From contig OZ020269.1 in the NCBI GenBank assembly GCA_963971225.1, positions 81,258,450-81,322,449 on the forward strand: a DNA stretch of 64,000 nt, read 5' to 3'. Positions 1 through 13,400 of this stretch are shown piece by piece. Every line of letters begins with the position of its first letter. The stretch's first letter is position 1. The position numbers and the translations under genes are program-made. The notes beneath the pieces are model-generated. The model worked only from the letters and a program-made list of their open reading frames with translations. It did no database searches and was not told where the DNA came from. The stretch is from Melieria omissa. Its lineage: Eukaryota; Arthropoda; Insecta; Diptera; Ulidiidae.

Positions 1-264
1 GTTCAGCTATTTTCTACGCGTGCGACGTCCGCTTGCTGCTGCTATGTAGTGAAATCAAATAGCGATTTCCGAGCCGACCCAATACGTACACAGTCGCCCA
101 GCGGGAAATGGTGAGCGATACGCAAATGAAATGGAGTGGTAATTGACGGTTCGCTGAAGCACTTGAAACAATTCTTAGCACAACGATTGAAGTGGAAGTA
201 CAAGACGTTTCATGCCAACTAAACATCAGCTTTTGACCGATGCCATATTATTTATAGCTTATGA

Positions 265-530
265 GTGTAATCCAATGAGATGGTCCTCTGTTGGCAATCC
301 CTCAATATCTCTACCGGTATCCGCATGGAGCAGATGAGAATTATAAGAAACGCACAAGTGCACTCTTGGCACACAATTGCGAAACCTCCAAGTGCGGAAC
401 AAAAACTGTCAACTACCAACGGCCGTTCGGATTCGGCGTTAGGTCCGCTTCTACACATGCTGTGTTCATGTGTATGCAACAGTGTTGCATACACATTTGA
501 AACAGGTGGAATCTGTGGTATCACAATGGG
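265..530 (-). repeat. SINE-like dispersed repeat, copy A
   Basis: The reverse complement matches the repeat at 59741-60010 block by block: CCCATTGTGAT, then a TGTATGCAACACTG block, then CGCCGAATCCGAACGG, then a CACTTGGAGGTTT block and a final TAATTCTCAT block. It has no credible reading frame of its own. The other copy ends in a tRNA-like segment that I do not see here, so this copy is probably truncated. Confidence 0.7.
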
Positions 531-540
531 TAAGCAGCAT

Positions 541-1908
541 TTTTACCAAATTTGGTTTTTTTTTAATCGAAATCAAATATGTGGGGCTGTGGCGCGTACG
601 AAATTAAATCGAAAACTAATTTAATGTTAGCGCACACCGTGCCTTGTTTACAGTTTTTTAAGCAACAGAGTGTTGACTGCATCAAAATTGCAAAGTGATT
701 TTTAGTGGACAGGCATGCATTATTATTTGTTTCAAATCATTGGTTACTCAATTGAACGAGTATTTTGTTTTAGTTTCTAACCGAATGCACACTGGTTCCT
801 TAAAGCGACAGTGATAGGGATAGAGTATCTTTAGAGACCGAAAAGGAAATGTGTGTAGGGTAAAGAGGAAACGTTTACAAAAAACAAAACCATACCATGT
901 GGTTTTGTTCATACCCGAATTCTTCCATAATAAAATATGTGAAAATTCATGTGGCAATAAATTAAGCGAGTTTCTATATTATTATATCTTATAATTGTCC
1001 ATACTACAAGTTGTGCAAACAGTTTTTACTGAAAACGTTAAGGCCCCGTTTATACACATGAATGAAATTTGGACCGGACTTAATATTTAATCAAACCATT
1101 TTACTGAAAGAATAGGGTGCGCATTGCATAAGAAGTTGTAACACCGCCCATACAGCTAAAATGTTTAAAATGGCTTCGCATAACATTGAAATTCGACATG
1201 GAGCTACCGTTAGGGCGTTTCACTTCATTTCACAGGCGTTCTACTTCATTTTATTGGCCTTCAACAACGGGGCGAACAAGAGGCGAGTCACGTTTACTTG
1301 AGCCATGCGATTGCAAAAATTTGCGATTGTGTGCGATTTGCGTTTGACATGGATCTATTGTTTGACAGATGCGCCATGCATAACTGTTACGGATTCGATT
1401 ATGCGATTGTATAAAATTTTCACTAAATTTTCACGAATCGTTATTAGATTTAATATGGTTTTTTAAATGTAGTGGATTTTGAAAATAGATGTAACGAATT
1501 TGGATTTAGTTCGAGGATATTATAACGTTCTCAAGAAATGCTCGACAGATTTGAGTGATCGTGAAAATAATTCCGTGTCATTTTACAGTGCGCTTTACAA
1601 AGCCGTGGACTTAAGTTCAAATAAATAAAATAAAACTTAGATAACATTTTATTACTACTGAATTTTGGTGTAAGTTGCATTGTAGCTTCCTATCCTGACA
1701 GTGAAATTGATGAAAGTAGCAAAAACAACAGTTAGGTCATTCAAAAGTAAAAGAAAAAATAGTTGCTTTCAATATATAACACAATATTAAGACTGTGTAA
1801 AAATATTCTCGTCAAAGCAAATCTTAAAACAAAATATAATTTAAAAAACCTTCTGCTGTAAAATTTTGGTTTTGCTGGTTACATATTTTTTGCGATTACG
1901 GCTCGATA
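541..1908. other. intergenic, no gene seen
   Basis: This stretch is AT-rich with only short, unconvincing reading frames. Around 1040-1060 and 1190-1300 there are phrases that look like worn transposon ends, but I could not find paired terminal repeats. Confidence 0.5.
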
Positions 1909-1970
1909 TAATAGGTCTTCGAGTGAGTCTCTTACAAAGGCAGCCGCCATAACCTAACCTAACCTAAGGC
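1909..1970 (-). repeat. SINE-like repeat, 5' segment (copy D, empty site)
   Basis: The reverse complement reads AGGTTAGGTTAGGTT, then GGCGGCTGCCT, then AAGAGACTCACTCG. The same order occurs at 59165-59730, but there a 509-bp element sits between GGCTGCCTCTAT and AAGAGAC. This copy is therefore a paralogous uninterrupted site for that insertion. Confidence 0.65.
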
Positions 1971-3235
1971 AGATATTTGTGAAAAATGTCGTTCGTTTAA
2001 AAGGTCAAAAATTATTCGTAAAGTAATGTACAGATTTGAGGACCACAAAAAGCGTCGGAAAAAGAGGAATAACAGTACACCATCATAGTTTTGTGTCTTC
2101 AGCCAGTGAAAGGCTAATCGAGGAAGCCATGTCAGTTCTTCGTCCTTTTCAGCATTTTAATTTTTAGCCTCCTCTGACGCCTAGCGCATCTATAACTTCT
2201 ATAAATGTCAGTTACTATATCTATAAATGTTAATTAATACTTGAGCTGAATCCTAGCACAAGAAAGAATTTACCCGATTAAATTAAATTTGTTCAATAAA
2301 TTCTTCTCTAGAGCATATTTCCACTTCTTGGTTGAGGTTAATAACAACGCTAGTGATATTTGTAATTTCTTGGCTTAATAATTGGTGCGACAAACTCCTT
2401 CTAAATTTCGTGTAGACTACTGCAAAAGGCTCCCATGTTAATATATGTAGCCCGAATAACTTGAAGTCGTTATTACATCTGACTTTAGTTATTTTTTCTT
2501 TTTGCATTTCATGTTTTAGTAAATGCTTTTTTTCATTTAAATTCATATTTACTTAAAATTCTTAGCTAACATTTCATTTTTTAAAACTTTATATCTGCAC
2601 TTGTCCCCCTTTCATTTGTATTCTATGTCTATTGTATTTTCCCTTTCCACAAGCAATTTATCTGTAGTCGTCTGGAGGTCTGCTTCTCTTGCGTCTGTTG
2701 GGTTCAAAGTATGTATTTGTCCGCTTCTTGTTTTCCGTTCTCCTTGGTCCCTACATATGTATACAAAATGTTCCATTGATCGTTGTTCTATTAATCAATC
2801 CATCTATCCATCGGACTAAAAATCTTGCAGATGCTCTACAAAACAGAGGAGCCGTTGCTTTGATTGTGAGCGATGCTCATACTTTTCCTCTTTCTGAACT
2901 CCATTTGTTTGCATTAGCATCAAAAAGGACCAAAAATGTGAAGAATCTGAGGCTAATGCTTTTCTTCTATTCATTCCCACTGGTTATGATGAAATGTTCT
3001 CCTAGAGAAACTTTGGCACTTTTATCACCAACATTCGCCCTCTGCATCTGCGTTTACACATGGCTACTTTTAAAAGACAAAAAGACTTATTCCCATAAGT
3101 CATCAATTCCGTGATCAATAATAAAATTGTAATTGAAATTGAACGTACATTAGTTCTACCCACTCCTTCACATTTAATGGTACTAAGATGAAAATTCAAT
3201 GAAAAAGGCAGCGGAACACTCTTATATATTCTATA
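1971..3235. other. intergenic, no gene seen
   Basis: AT-rich sequence. Reading frames of 65-141 codons on either strand show no recognisable domain and no biased codon use, so I treat them as chance. Confidence 0.5.
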
Positions 3236-3386
3236 CAGTGGCGCAGACCGTGTCGTTTGGGGTCAACGCCGCCCCTCAAATACAAAAACTACTGGTGAAA
3301 AATACAAATGGTTCTAAATGGTATTGGGCTCAATAGTTGTACGCAACGCCTTCTCCCCTTAAAAATAAATTATGTGTGCGCCACTA
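3236..3386. mobile_element. hAT-type MITE, copy 1
   Basis: It begins CAGTGGCGCA and ends TGTGCGCCACT, an imperfect terminal inverted repeat. The interior shares a TAAATGGTATTGGGCTCAA-like phrase with the element at 55727-55867. The flanking 8-mers ATTCTATA and ATTCCAAC match only partly, so the target duplication is worn. It is a non-autonomous element with no coding capacity. Confidence 0.7.
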
Positions 3387-6300
3387 ATTCCAACCAGTAG
3401 TGATATCCCGTACCGTAAACTTATCAGCTTTCTATGCAATTAATTTGAATACTAAGTATTAAAAAAAATTATGGCCGCACTTTGAGTTATGTCAGAATAA
3501 GTAAAATTCCGGAATCTCCCCCCAAGTTCTGCTTCTTATTTAATTTCATTCCTCCTGTCGCTAACATAATTTTCCACTTTGGCCGCTCAATCAGAAAACA
3601 TCAAAATTTGAATGCCGAATGGACAACTGTCCAAAAGCTTTTAAGTGTTTTTTGCTTTATTTCCTTGTCTAAATTTCGTTTTCTTTAATTTATATGTGTG
3701 TTCGTACGTATAGTATACATATGTATGCTGTGCGCAAATATATGCACATTTATAGCGAATAACATATAGGGTACTAGACAGCTCATCTTTCGCTACACAG
3801 ACATCATTTCATATGGTTAGCAATCGCTGATACTGAATAGTGATACCTGGACATCGCTTAGCTGCACATGAGAAATGGAGGAGGCGGATTTGAAGACAGA
3901 ATGGGTGCTTAGACGCGGCAAGCACCAATGTGACTTGACTGACAACACTTTGAATGAACATGAAGTGACGGTAGAATAAACGGCGGAGCGTAAACAGAAA
4001 ATAATAAAGTCGGCCAAAAGGGCCGCAGGCGACGTCATTCCATGCATAGGCAATCCGCTGGGAAATTGCGAAAAGTGTGTGCGGCGGCTTTGTGAAATTC
4101 CTTTGCCTTTTCCATTAAAGTAAGGCAGCAAGGATTAGGTCCAGACGACATGTCACGATTCTCATTTTGCACCACTCAGACAGAATCAGCATTCTGTAAT
4201 CTTGTAGTCATTACAGTTTTTGGCATGCAGTTTAAAACGAATAAATTCAAATTCATAGTCAGATAAGTCTGGCAGCATTTCACATAGAAAATTGTTGCTA
4301 TATATTTTTTGATATACTTTTCCTTTGGAATGATACTTGTTACCAATACCGTTCGTGATCATAGTTAAGTTTTATGTGTGTATCTTTAGAAATGTGGGAA
4401 ATAGAGAGCAACGAACTTTGGCAAAAGAAGTGAAGTTTTGATAAATACCTGCAAAATTGAAACAACTCTTAAAGGAGCTGAGGAAGAATGTTGCAAGTTG
4501 ACGGATCGATGCTATAAAACTTATTACCAAATATGGACAACAATGTTAGGGTTGAGATTTAAGCTAGATGTGGCAGAAAATCGGGCGTAAACAATAAAAA
4601 AATTGAGAAAGATGTGCAAAGGGCTTTCAAGAGGGAACCAAACCTTCCTGAGCGCATTATTCCAGCTATAGTTAAAACATCAGCATCAACTCTTCACAGA
4701 ATCAAAAATACAAACAAACCTATGAACGTCTAAAGTGCATAAAGTTTAGAATAGAGGTGTTACTAAAGAACAACTGTGCAAAACTAGCAGTTGAAAGTTA
4801 CACAGTTACTTAAAAACACAAACTTAAGCCAATCAATAGTTAAAACAAAGTTAACGAATAATTATGTAGTAGCAAAAATTCAAATTTACTATACGGGTCT
4901 TTTAAACAAGGAGACTTCTAAAATTTCACAGGCTATGTATGCACATTCGATTTTCGAAGTTTTTTGTAATGTTGGCACACCTGTCCTAAAGATATGTTGA
5001 CATTATCATCTAATATCTATTTATTTGTTTTTTATTTCACAGATATAAAGGTTTTGGTGCGCCTGCCGATTTTTCGCTACGTAAAAACCTTTATAAAAGG
5101 CTGAGTATTAATTTGTATGTGAAAAATTAAATTAAGCGCTTCAACGCACTTAAAATGTTGACTGTGGCATCTGAAAAGTCTACTTTGAGCCAAAAAAAAA
5201 TGCAAGTGCAAATTTTTATATTCTAACCACAAAATTAAGTCTGATTATACGCAGTTGAAGTTGGAATTTTCAAATAGGCCAGCCGAAATATTAATGTGCA
5301 AAACACTAATAAGGCGCCTACACCCATATCGTTTAAACGTTCTAAGTCGTTCTTTGTTAATAACTAAATATGAAATCGTTTTGAAGGGCTTTACACTTCA
5401 ACACAAATACTAATGACGATGGGTAAATACTGTAACCACAGCGGCTCATTCCGATTCACCGCAAATAAACACTTGTACTCTGTTGTTGGCTACTTCTGTT
5501 GTTGGCAATGCCAGTTGACAATGTCGAGCGTTTTGCTCTTTCTTCGTAAACAAATCGTAATGAGTACTCGGTAAACGCGAATTCAATGCAAAGTCAACAG
5601 TTTTGACAGCGACAGTCACAACCAATGGTGCAGCCATAGTGGCGGCAGTGCAATAGTAAAACATGCAACAATTGTAGTCTGGTTGTGTACAATAAATCTG
5701 TTATGCGTAACAAAGCAAGAAAGTGATTTGAGTGCTGGCGATTGTTTGTAAATAGGGACAACCATTTCAGTCACACTTGTTTTTCACGAGCATTACTAAG
5801 AAAACTTAAAGTTACGAAGCTATTGTTTGCATGTCAGAGTTGGTGAATAGAGTTTACTGTAGAAATGTTTGTAAGCTTTTTTTGCCGTGAGTTTGCGCGG
5901 TTTTTCCTTTTAGACCTAATCAACGACTTTGTCATTAAGTCCGCTTGAAACAATTTTATTTTTTTCCTTTTGTTAAATACTGCTTAAATCCTACAAAAGA
6001 TCGCAAGAAAAAAAGTTTATTGAAATCCGTTATTTAATGCATGTCTAGTCGAACCTCGATTATACAAGATGATAGTATCTAACCATCAATTTTTGAGATA
6101 CGTAACGTTAACAAATAAAAACAATTGTTTTGTAGTAGTTATCCTGAATAACTGGTAAATTTCTAATTATGTTTACCGATAAGACCTGAGGAAGCTCTAT
6201 TGCTACCATTGCGATTCCCTTATGTAGCAAGTGGTGACGTTAATGTTGTCGGTTGAAAAGTGAACACAAGGGGCCAAGAAGGGGCCCAAGGGGGCTGCAG

Positions 6301-8845
6301 TGGTACATAAGGTCAAATAAATAACAACTACCATTTTTAACTTTACATTACAATGATCCCTTATTATGATTGGGGATATAGTGTTTTATAAATAGCATAA
6401 CTATTTTTTATATAGCTTGCGCGCAGGGGATATCCCATTAATTAATTTACAAAAATACTCATACATACTGAATGAAGTTGTTTGAGAATTTGTAGTATTT
6501 CTCTTTTGTTTTTGTTGTCGAGTTTTAGTGTGTATTGCCTTTTTATTTTACAAAAATTTGTGGTGTTTGGACTAATGCTTCGAATTCCACAGCACTTAAA
6601 GTGCAAAAGTGGCAAACATCCGAACGGTTTGGTCGCCACTGTATATGTAAATATGTAAAATATAAGCAAATTGCAAGTTTGTTTGAAAGTAAACATAAAT
6701 GTTCGCGAAACATCTGCAGACGAATGAAATTTTTATGAGAAAAAATTAATGTTTGTGTAGCCAATATTAACCTGAAGTGCTGAGTGCTGGGTAAACTGAG
6801 AAATAAACAAATCATTACGACAAGCGGCCCGAGGCAGCGATGGCCGTGACAGACCCTATTCCTCAGGCAAATGTAAAAATCACCAAACAAAAAAAATAAA
6901 CAATTATTGACAGCAGCACAACATTTCCTCTCTGAGCAACCTACATAATTGAGACGCAGACACCGTGGCTCAGCGCACTCAGCCTGAGCAGCACCCGAGC
7001 AAAAGTGCTCTTAAATGTCAAATGTGCGCCCCAACGAAGAGCGAACCACGCCGTTCTACACAAACTAAAAACCAAAACTTCACCCAGTTTATATTTGCAA
7101 AAAACAAAAAGAAACACACACACAACAACTAAACAAAGGACGAGACGCCCAAAAATGGAACAAAAAAGCAATTTGCAAACTTTTCGCGAAAAAATTGTGT
7201 TTAGAAAAACCAACAAAACATCACTTGGCTTAATTGCACAAAGTTGCCAGCCAACTTTTCGCCTTTGTTTGCTTTTGTTTGCTTTTTTCAGCACTTTTTG
7301 CTTTATTGCAAATTCGTAGAGTTCGACGACAAAGGCAAAGTCCAAGTGCAATTCACCTTTTAATTCGTTCGTTTGTTGCAAGTGGCACTGTAGCCATTTG
7401 GAAAATTGGCACTTGGCGTCGCGCGTCCGCTGCCGACGGACAGCGGTCGGGCTATGCAACTTACCTTAAATGGTTTTTTGTTGTCCGCGTCCATTGTTGC
7501 AGTTATGGTGGTTGTTGTTTTTGTAGGTGCTAGTGTTGCTGCTACGCTTGTAGTTGTTTGTTTGGCGCTGGCCGTTGTTGATATTTCTGTTGAGCGCGTT
7601 GCGCGTATTTATCTATGCGCGGTCAAAATTCTTTAGTGCGCGCTCTGTCCTCACGCACTGGCACTGCACTTTTTCTAACTATTACTGTTTTTGTTGTTAC
7701 TTTTCGCACTGCACTTTCCCGCACAGATTCTGCCACACACACGCACACGCACGCAGTCAGTCACGTTCTGCTTGGAAATTTGCAGAGGCTAAAATTTCCA
7801 CAAAACTCCAACGCAGCTGACAGTTGTCAGTCTCCAGTGCTGTCTTGGCTCGCGCGAAATTCTCGGTAGCAAGCACCGCCGGCGAATGATAGCAGCGCCA
7901 GCATTGATATGGCGTTTTATATGGCGACTGGCGAGCGCCACAACGTGCCAGCCGCTCAGTGCTGCCCAGCACCGAGCGTGGCTTAACAGCGACAGTGCTA
8001 ACGCCTGCCCAGTGGTGTGTGGCGTAAGAGCACGAATCCCAAGTCAGCAAACGCCTTTTTGTTCGACTCTCTTTGGCGGCAGCTGCGACTCATGCGCTGT
8101 GCCGTTCGGCCGTGCCCGCCTTAATGTCAAGTCACCCGTCACCCTCCCGAACAGTCGACATCTACTGCTTGCATTCAACGTCATCGTAGATGGTATGTGG
8201 ATGCGTGTGTAATTGGACCTTCTCACATAGTTGATGGCAATGCTGCCTGTCCGTTTCGAATCCTAATACGCTTACGTCTGTCCTCTTCATAGCCAAGATG
8301 CAGAGGCGGCGAGTGAACACGTTGGGTGGTAAACAGTTGGTTAGTTAGCGAAAAGTGGAATTGCTCGGTGGGGTTTATCCAGATGCAAAAGGTTGCCACA
8401 AAGTTTCAATTTCACTCTCAACGTACATATGTATGTGTGTATACATACATATATGACAAGAGACTGGGCGGCTCTTTAACTTTGCGCTAAAGTTCGTTTT
8501 GCCGAAAATTAAAATAATTAAAATTAAAATAATTTAATATTTTTTTATACATCCTAAATCAGAATAACTGTCGCACTTAGTTTTTTAAAGGAAACAACGT
8601 TGAATTTAGTTGAATTGAAATTTGTATTTATGTAGGTAAGTATTTTCATTCATGTTCAATGAGACACTTCAAATCTTTCGCCTTTATGCTGTTTTTGCGG
8701 CTTTCAAGCGTTCTTGTGTCAGCTTTAACACAGGCAACAAGCACGATGTTATCTGGAATTTGATACCATATGTTTGAAATATGCTGTTTGAAGGACTCAA
8801 GATTCATGTTATTATAGTTTTTAGTTTCCCCAACATGTAACCTCA
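3387..8845. other. intergenic, transposon relics only
   Basis: No gene is recognised. At 4400-4800 a broken frame (residues such as RKSGVNNKK and KTSASTLHRIKN) resembles the helix-turn-helix part of a Tc1/mariner-type transposase, with stops. 7000-8200 is GC-richer, with CA/CAA-rich and TTG-rich tracts typical of fly untranslated or regulatory DNA, but I could not place an exon there. Confidence 0.4.
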
Positions 8846-8865
8846 ACTAAAAAAATCCTGGGAAT

Positions 8866-9590
8866 TTAAATCCGGCGAAGATGGGAGCTATTCTTCTTTA
8901 CTGGAGATAAAACGAGGCAAATTGACCAGTCCTGAACTATTCTTGCTTTATGAGCAGACGCAAAATCTTGTTGAAAGCAAAATTCATCTGCACCGAAGAG
9001 ATTCTTGGCATGAGGAAGCAAGTAACTACTGATCAATTCTCGCTTATAATATTCCAAATAAATGTTGACGCCTTTATCTATGTACAGAAGGGGGAGTTTG
9101 CCATTTTTGAAAATGACCCCCCCCGCACCATGGACTAGGTATCTTGGAACTGTTCGACCCCTTTCCTCTTTTCTGCTTTTCCCGGGAAGTTCGGCCAAAA
9201 TTTTTACATACAATCTCAAATTTGTCAAATTTTTCAGAAGAAATAAATTTTGATTCAAAAAAATTATTTTGCATCTGCCGTGCCAACGAAGAAGCTCCCA
9301 TCAGACTTCTTCTTGTAAGCCTTCAATCCTAGGTTCTACTTTAAAATTAAATACGCGGAATGTTGACTCATATTAATATCTTTGGCGAGTTTTTTAACCG
9401 ACACTCCTGAAATTCTTCGAATTCTTTCACGCACTTTTTTGATCACCGTCGTTGTCCGGACTGAATTTTTTCTGCCACTTTTCGAATTTATTTTAACGTT
9501 ACCTTTTTGCGTATATTTTGCAACCGTCCACTGGCCGAATCAGCGATTCATATTTAATTTTTTAACGTTTTCATAATTTTGCATTTACAC
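8866..9590 (-). pseudogene. Tc1/mariner transposase relic
   Basis: Read on the minus strand, 9590-9330 gives a broken helix-turn-helix region (phrases SGVSVKKLAKDINMSQHSA and NLGLKAYKKKS). 9258-8866 gives the catalytic half: VHGAGGVIF, KLPLLYIDKGVN, EYYKREL and the FQQDFASAHKARIVQDW motif, which contains the second catalytic aspartate and is diagnostic of the Tc1/mariner superfamily. Stops and frame changes break it into pieces, so it cannot make a working transposase. I did not find its terminal inverted repeats. Confidence 0.85.
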
Positions 9591-9600
9591 TCATTAAATA

Positions 9601-10140
9601 GACAAATCATTTTTGAATTTTTTAAGTTCCATGCACCCTTATTTACTACTTACAAGCTCTTGTGATATTTATTCATTCATTAGAATGATTTCCCATAACG
9701 AATTAATTACCGAAAAGGCTTTACTTGTGCTGTAAAGTATTTAGAAAATTAATTTTTAAGGTTAATCAGTCAGTCAGTCAGGCAAAAATTTCATATAGGT
9801 AAGGAGAAATAAAAAACATGAATTTCAAATTGTTTTAATTAAAATTTACAAATGAGTTTGGCAATATTTTTCTTAAAAAATTTTTTGATTAAAAAACAAG
9901 TAAATAATTCATTAAAAACATAACAAAAGCAGGTTGCAAATCTCCCATCACTGTAATGCTACGTTATGTTTATAGCTAATTCGCAAAAAAAAATATAAAT
10001 AAAAATTAAAATAAATCATTTCCTCGAGAAACTAGTACTTTAATTGAAATATTTCAAAGCATTGACATTCTTCGAGTAACAACTTACAACTTCTAGTTTA
10101 GATTTGTTAAAATCGTTCATATCAACGTTATTATATTAAG
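9601..10140. other. intergenic, no gene seen
   Basis: Very AT-rich sequence with a short CAGT-type repeat near 9767-9782. No reading frame or paired repeat of note. Confidence 0.5.
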
Positions 10141-10416
10141 TCATCTGAAATATTGGTACAAAATACTCGCAAGCACTGTAGTCCTACTCAAACTCTGAAG
10201 TAATTCAGCGTAGCGAACGTCTGGCAACGTCGCGTTTTGCAGAGTCCTCAGCACCTTAGGCACGTACGGGTATGGCAATTTATATGTGTGTAGCTGCGGC
10301 GTTAGGGGTACGTGTGTGTTGGGGGCTGGCATCATTGAACCCCAGTCTATCTGTCTGCCAACTACGAAAATAGCAACAGCGACAACAACAAACCAAATGA
10401 GCACAACAGCGCCCAT
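10141..10416 (-). CDS. hypothetical small secreted or membrane-anchored protein (91 aa)
   Basis: I do not recognise this protein. The frame opens with ATG and residues 2-20 are strongly hydrophobic (valine, isoleucine, alanine, phenylalanine) with no charge, followed by GRQID, as in a signal peptide or signal anchor. The remainder is proline- and leucine-rich, including a PYPYVPK stretch and a possible N-glycosylation site (NAT, about residue 60). The ATG context is ordinary for a fly (TTCAATGG). No homolog, clear promoter or nearby poly(A) signal was found, and it lies in a gene-poor stretch. It could be a chance frame. The hydrophobic start is the main argument for it. Confidence 0.35.
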   Translation of the reverse strand: MGAVVLIWFVVVAVAIFVVGRQIDWGSMMPAPNTHVPLTPQLHTYKLPYPYVPKVLRTLQNATLPDVRYAELLQSLSRTTVLASILYQYFR

Positions 10417-13400
10417 TGAAAATGGTTAACGTGCACAGACTACTATACTATACACACATCTATATGAATGCATGGGTACTTCATATGCATATGTATGAAT
10501 GCTTTACATACCTACACATAGAGCGTATTGTATTTATCGGCGGGAGCATGGCGAACGACTCAAACCGCAAGTAATGGCAATTACAACAACAACAACAATG
10601 GCCATCGTTGCAATTGTAAAAATAGCATAAAAGCGCAAACAAACACAGCACGTACGCGCGCAGACGAACATGGCACAGCGCCTGAAAGTATATCTAAAAA
10701 AGTTGCAACGCTATAAAAATCAATGCGCCAAGCCGCAACTACCATTACGTGCACCTCCAGTGGCGACGCTCGCTTCCCTGCCGCTACTCAGCCAACACTC
10801 CCGCTGCAAGCGACCGCCCAGCCAACGCGGGTAGGCGAACGGCTGGAAAGCGCGGCGAGGCGCTGATTATATTGAATTGGTTAAATTTAAGCGAAGGCGC
10901 ACACACAAGGCGACATCCATTTGTGGGTGTGGCACGGCGCATTGTGACGCGTTGTGCAAAATAGGTTGAACGTTTGAGAATGTTTACGTATAGCTTTTTT
11001 CTGTCTTGGTCGTGTTAAGAGACGTTAAGACGTGTAGGTTATGGGAGATGGGGAGCTGCGCGAACGGATGGCCGAATGAATGGCAGCGTAGTGACAACGA
11101 GTGTGGGGTGAAATGTACGCTCATACATTTAGCTTCGCGATGGCCGGGTGAATGCTCTTATAAAAACTAAAATCGCAAACAGAGAAAATATTTAAATTGT
11201 TAACGCTTTTGTTTAAATTAAGTTTTGTGAAAACGTTTGAAGAACGGTAACGAGTCCAAACAGTTTTTGGTCAATTCATCCAATTTACAACATGTCTTTC
11301 CATCACCGGAACTCATTTTGTGGATTAATGAAAAGTTTATTTTGTTGAATTCCCAACTTTACGACTTTTCCAGATGATTCTGGAACCAAAACGATGTACA
11401 TGGTCATGAAGACAACCAAGCGGTGCCTCTTTAATATAGAATCATTCAATAAGACCTCTCGATTGTAAAGTGTAACTAAAACAAGGTGTATGTGGGATTT
11501 TCACTTAATTTTCATTACAATATATTGCATGTATATTTTAAGGCATTATGTGTATAGTGTAACGACGTTCACATGTCCACCATGGCACGTGTTCGAGAAT
11601 TTGGCTAAATTTGCTAGATGGCGTTTGCTATGTTAACTATTAGAGCATTAATTGTGTGCGGTTCAACCCCCAAACTGATGATTCCGACTGGTATCTGCAT
11701 TCATCCAAAAAAGGGTTTCGACCCTAAAGATGATAAAAGTCACGCATTGTACGGAATGGAGCAGTAACTTTGATAGTAAAAATTATTGGTTTCCAAACGA
11801 TGATTAATGATATAACCTTCCACAATAATTTTCCGTACGATACTAACAATTGACCACAAATTTGCAAATGGCAAATGTTAAATGTATAACTGAAAAAACT
11901 TCGAGCGTCCCTATTTAAAACCTTTAAGTAAAGTCATCATTTTGTATAAATTTTTACGCTGTAAGTCGCACAGCAGTAAAACTTCTTATGGTTTCTTGTA
12001 CGTGAAAGTGGTTTCTACGTGAAAATCTGACAAGTATTGGATAAGGAGGCGTGGCATATGTCAATGAAATTGTCAGCATGTTATATCTTTGGAATTTCCA
12101 CTGACAAACCAAACCAAACTGACTGCTTCTACTCGCCGTTTAAACATTTCGTCTAAAATCAAATCCACTGAGCCATAAAAAACGTTAAGCGTCAAAGGCC
12201 AAAGCAGCAAAACCCGCCCAAACCGAGTGGAATGAGACGGCAGTGTCAGGATAAATATCTAGAAGAGAATGCACACGACCTGCGTTAATTATGAGCTGTG
12301 CACAGAAACATGATACAAAGCACAACGCAGCTCGCCGTCAACCGTTCACGACGTCCCGCTCCCTGCCAGCCTTGACAGAGAAGCGCCAGCTGCCAACCTG
12401 CTGATGTGGCTGACTGACAGTGATCTCGCTACGGATGATGATTGCGGTGGCGATTAGTTGCACTTTGCGCAGCGGTCGATGAGGGGCGACAACGGGTACG
12501 GGTGAGCACGGGCGAGCAGTTAAATAATTCAAACCAGTAGAGCGTTTGCTTTTCACAAAAAATAAGCACACACATACAAACGGCGCCTTTCAAACAAAAA
12601 GGGCTGGCGAAATCGCTAGAAAGACAGTGGCACATACACATAACAAATCTGGGTCAAATTATGCTGAGCAACACCAACGCGTTGAAACGCCAGAAACAGC
12701 GCCGCTTCTCGTCCACAACTTGGGCTGCTGTGCCAGGTTTGCGTAAATAACTCCAAGTCTGTGTGTGTGTGTGTGTGAGGCTGTGTGCGCGCGCGTAAGT
12801 AGGACATGTGCCAATAATGTAATTTTGGGCCGCACTCGCCGCAACAACAACACATGCAACAACAGCTGTAATAACTCAGCAACAGCGTTGCCAGAATCCG
12901 ATGACGTCACACAGTGCACCAACAGTTGCAAGCTGCAATCGGCCAGTGCTGTTAAACAACTCAGCCGCGGTGCACTGGCGCACTGGTGAGCGGTGCAAGA
13001 GCGTCCACAGCGATGCTAATTGGCTCGCTCTTCGGCCCACTCCTGAGCAGTTAATCTAACAACGATGCCCACCATTTCGCTCTTTGGCGAATTTCAGTCC
13101 ATACCCGGTAGACTACTTTTCATAGTATTTACAGTAAGATGCATAACAAATTTAGTACCTACAAATTGTAAAATTGTGTAGAAATGCTTTGCACTTTCTA
13201 GTAAGGGAATAACTAATATCGATATCTCGCATGGTTAACAAGAGTTGAAAAATGAAAAACTGTTTTAACGAGACTCTCTTTTTTCACAGATGCGAGAAAT
13301 TTCCAAAGACACTAATGAGCACGTATGTAGGGTTATGCAGATTCTTACCGGCTAAAACCACCTCCTGTTATCTTGCCAGACTATTGGCCAGACCACCCAG

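Noticed and set aside
4430..4780. A named Tc1/mariner element
   Set aside because: Only a short helix-turn-helix-like phrase with stops survives, too little to define an element.
6941..7869. Several overlapping open frames of 76-172 codons in the GC-richer stretch
   Set aside because: Repetitive composition (Phe/Cys/Val- or Thr-rich depending on frame), no domain, and frames on both strands equally open.
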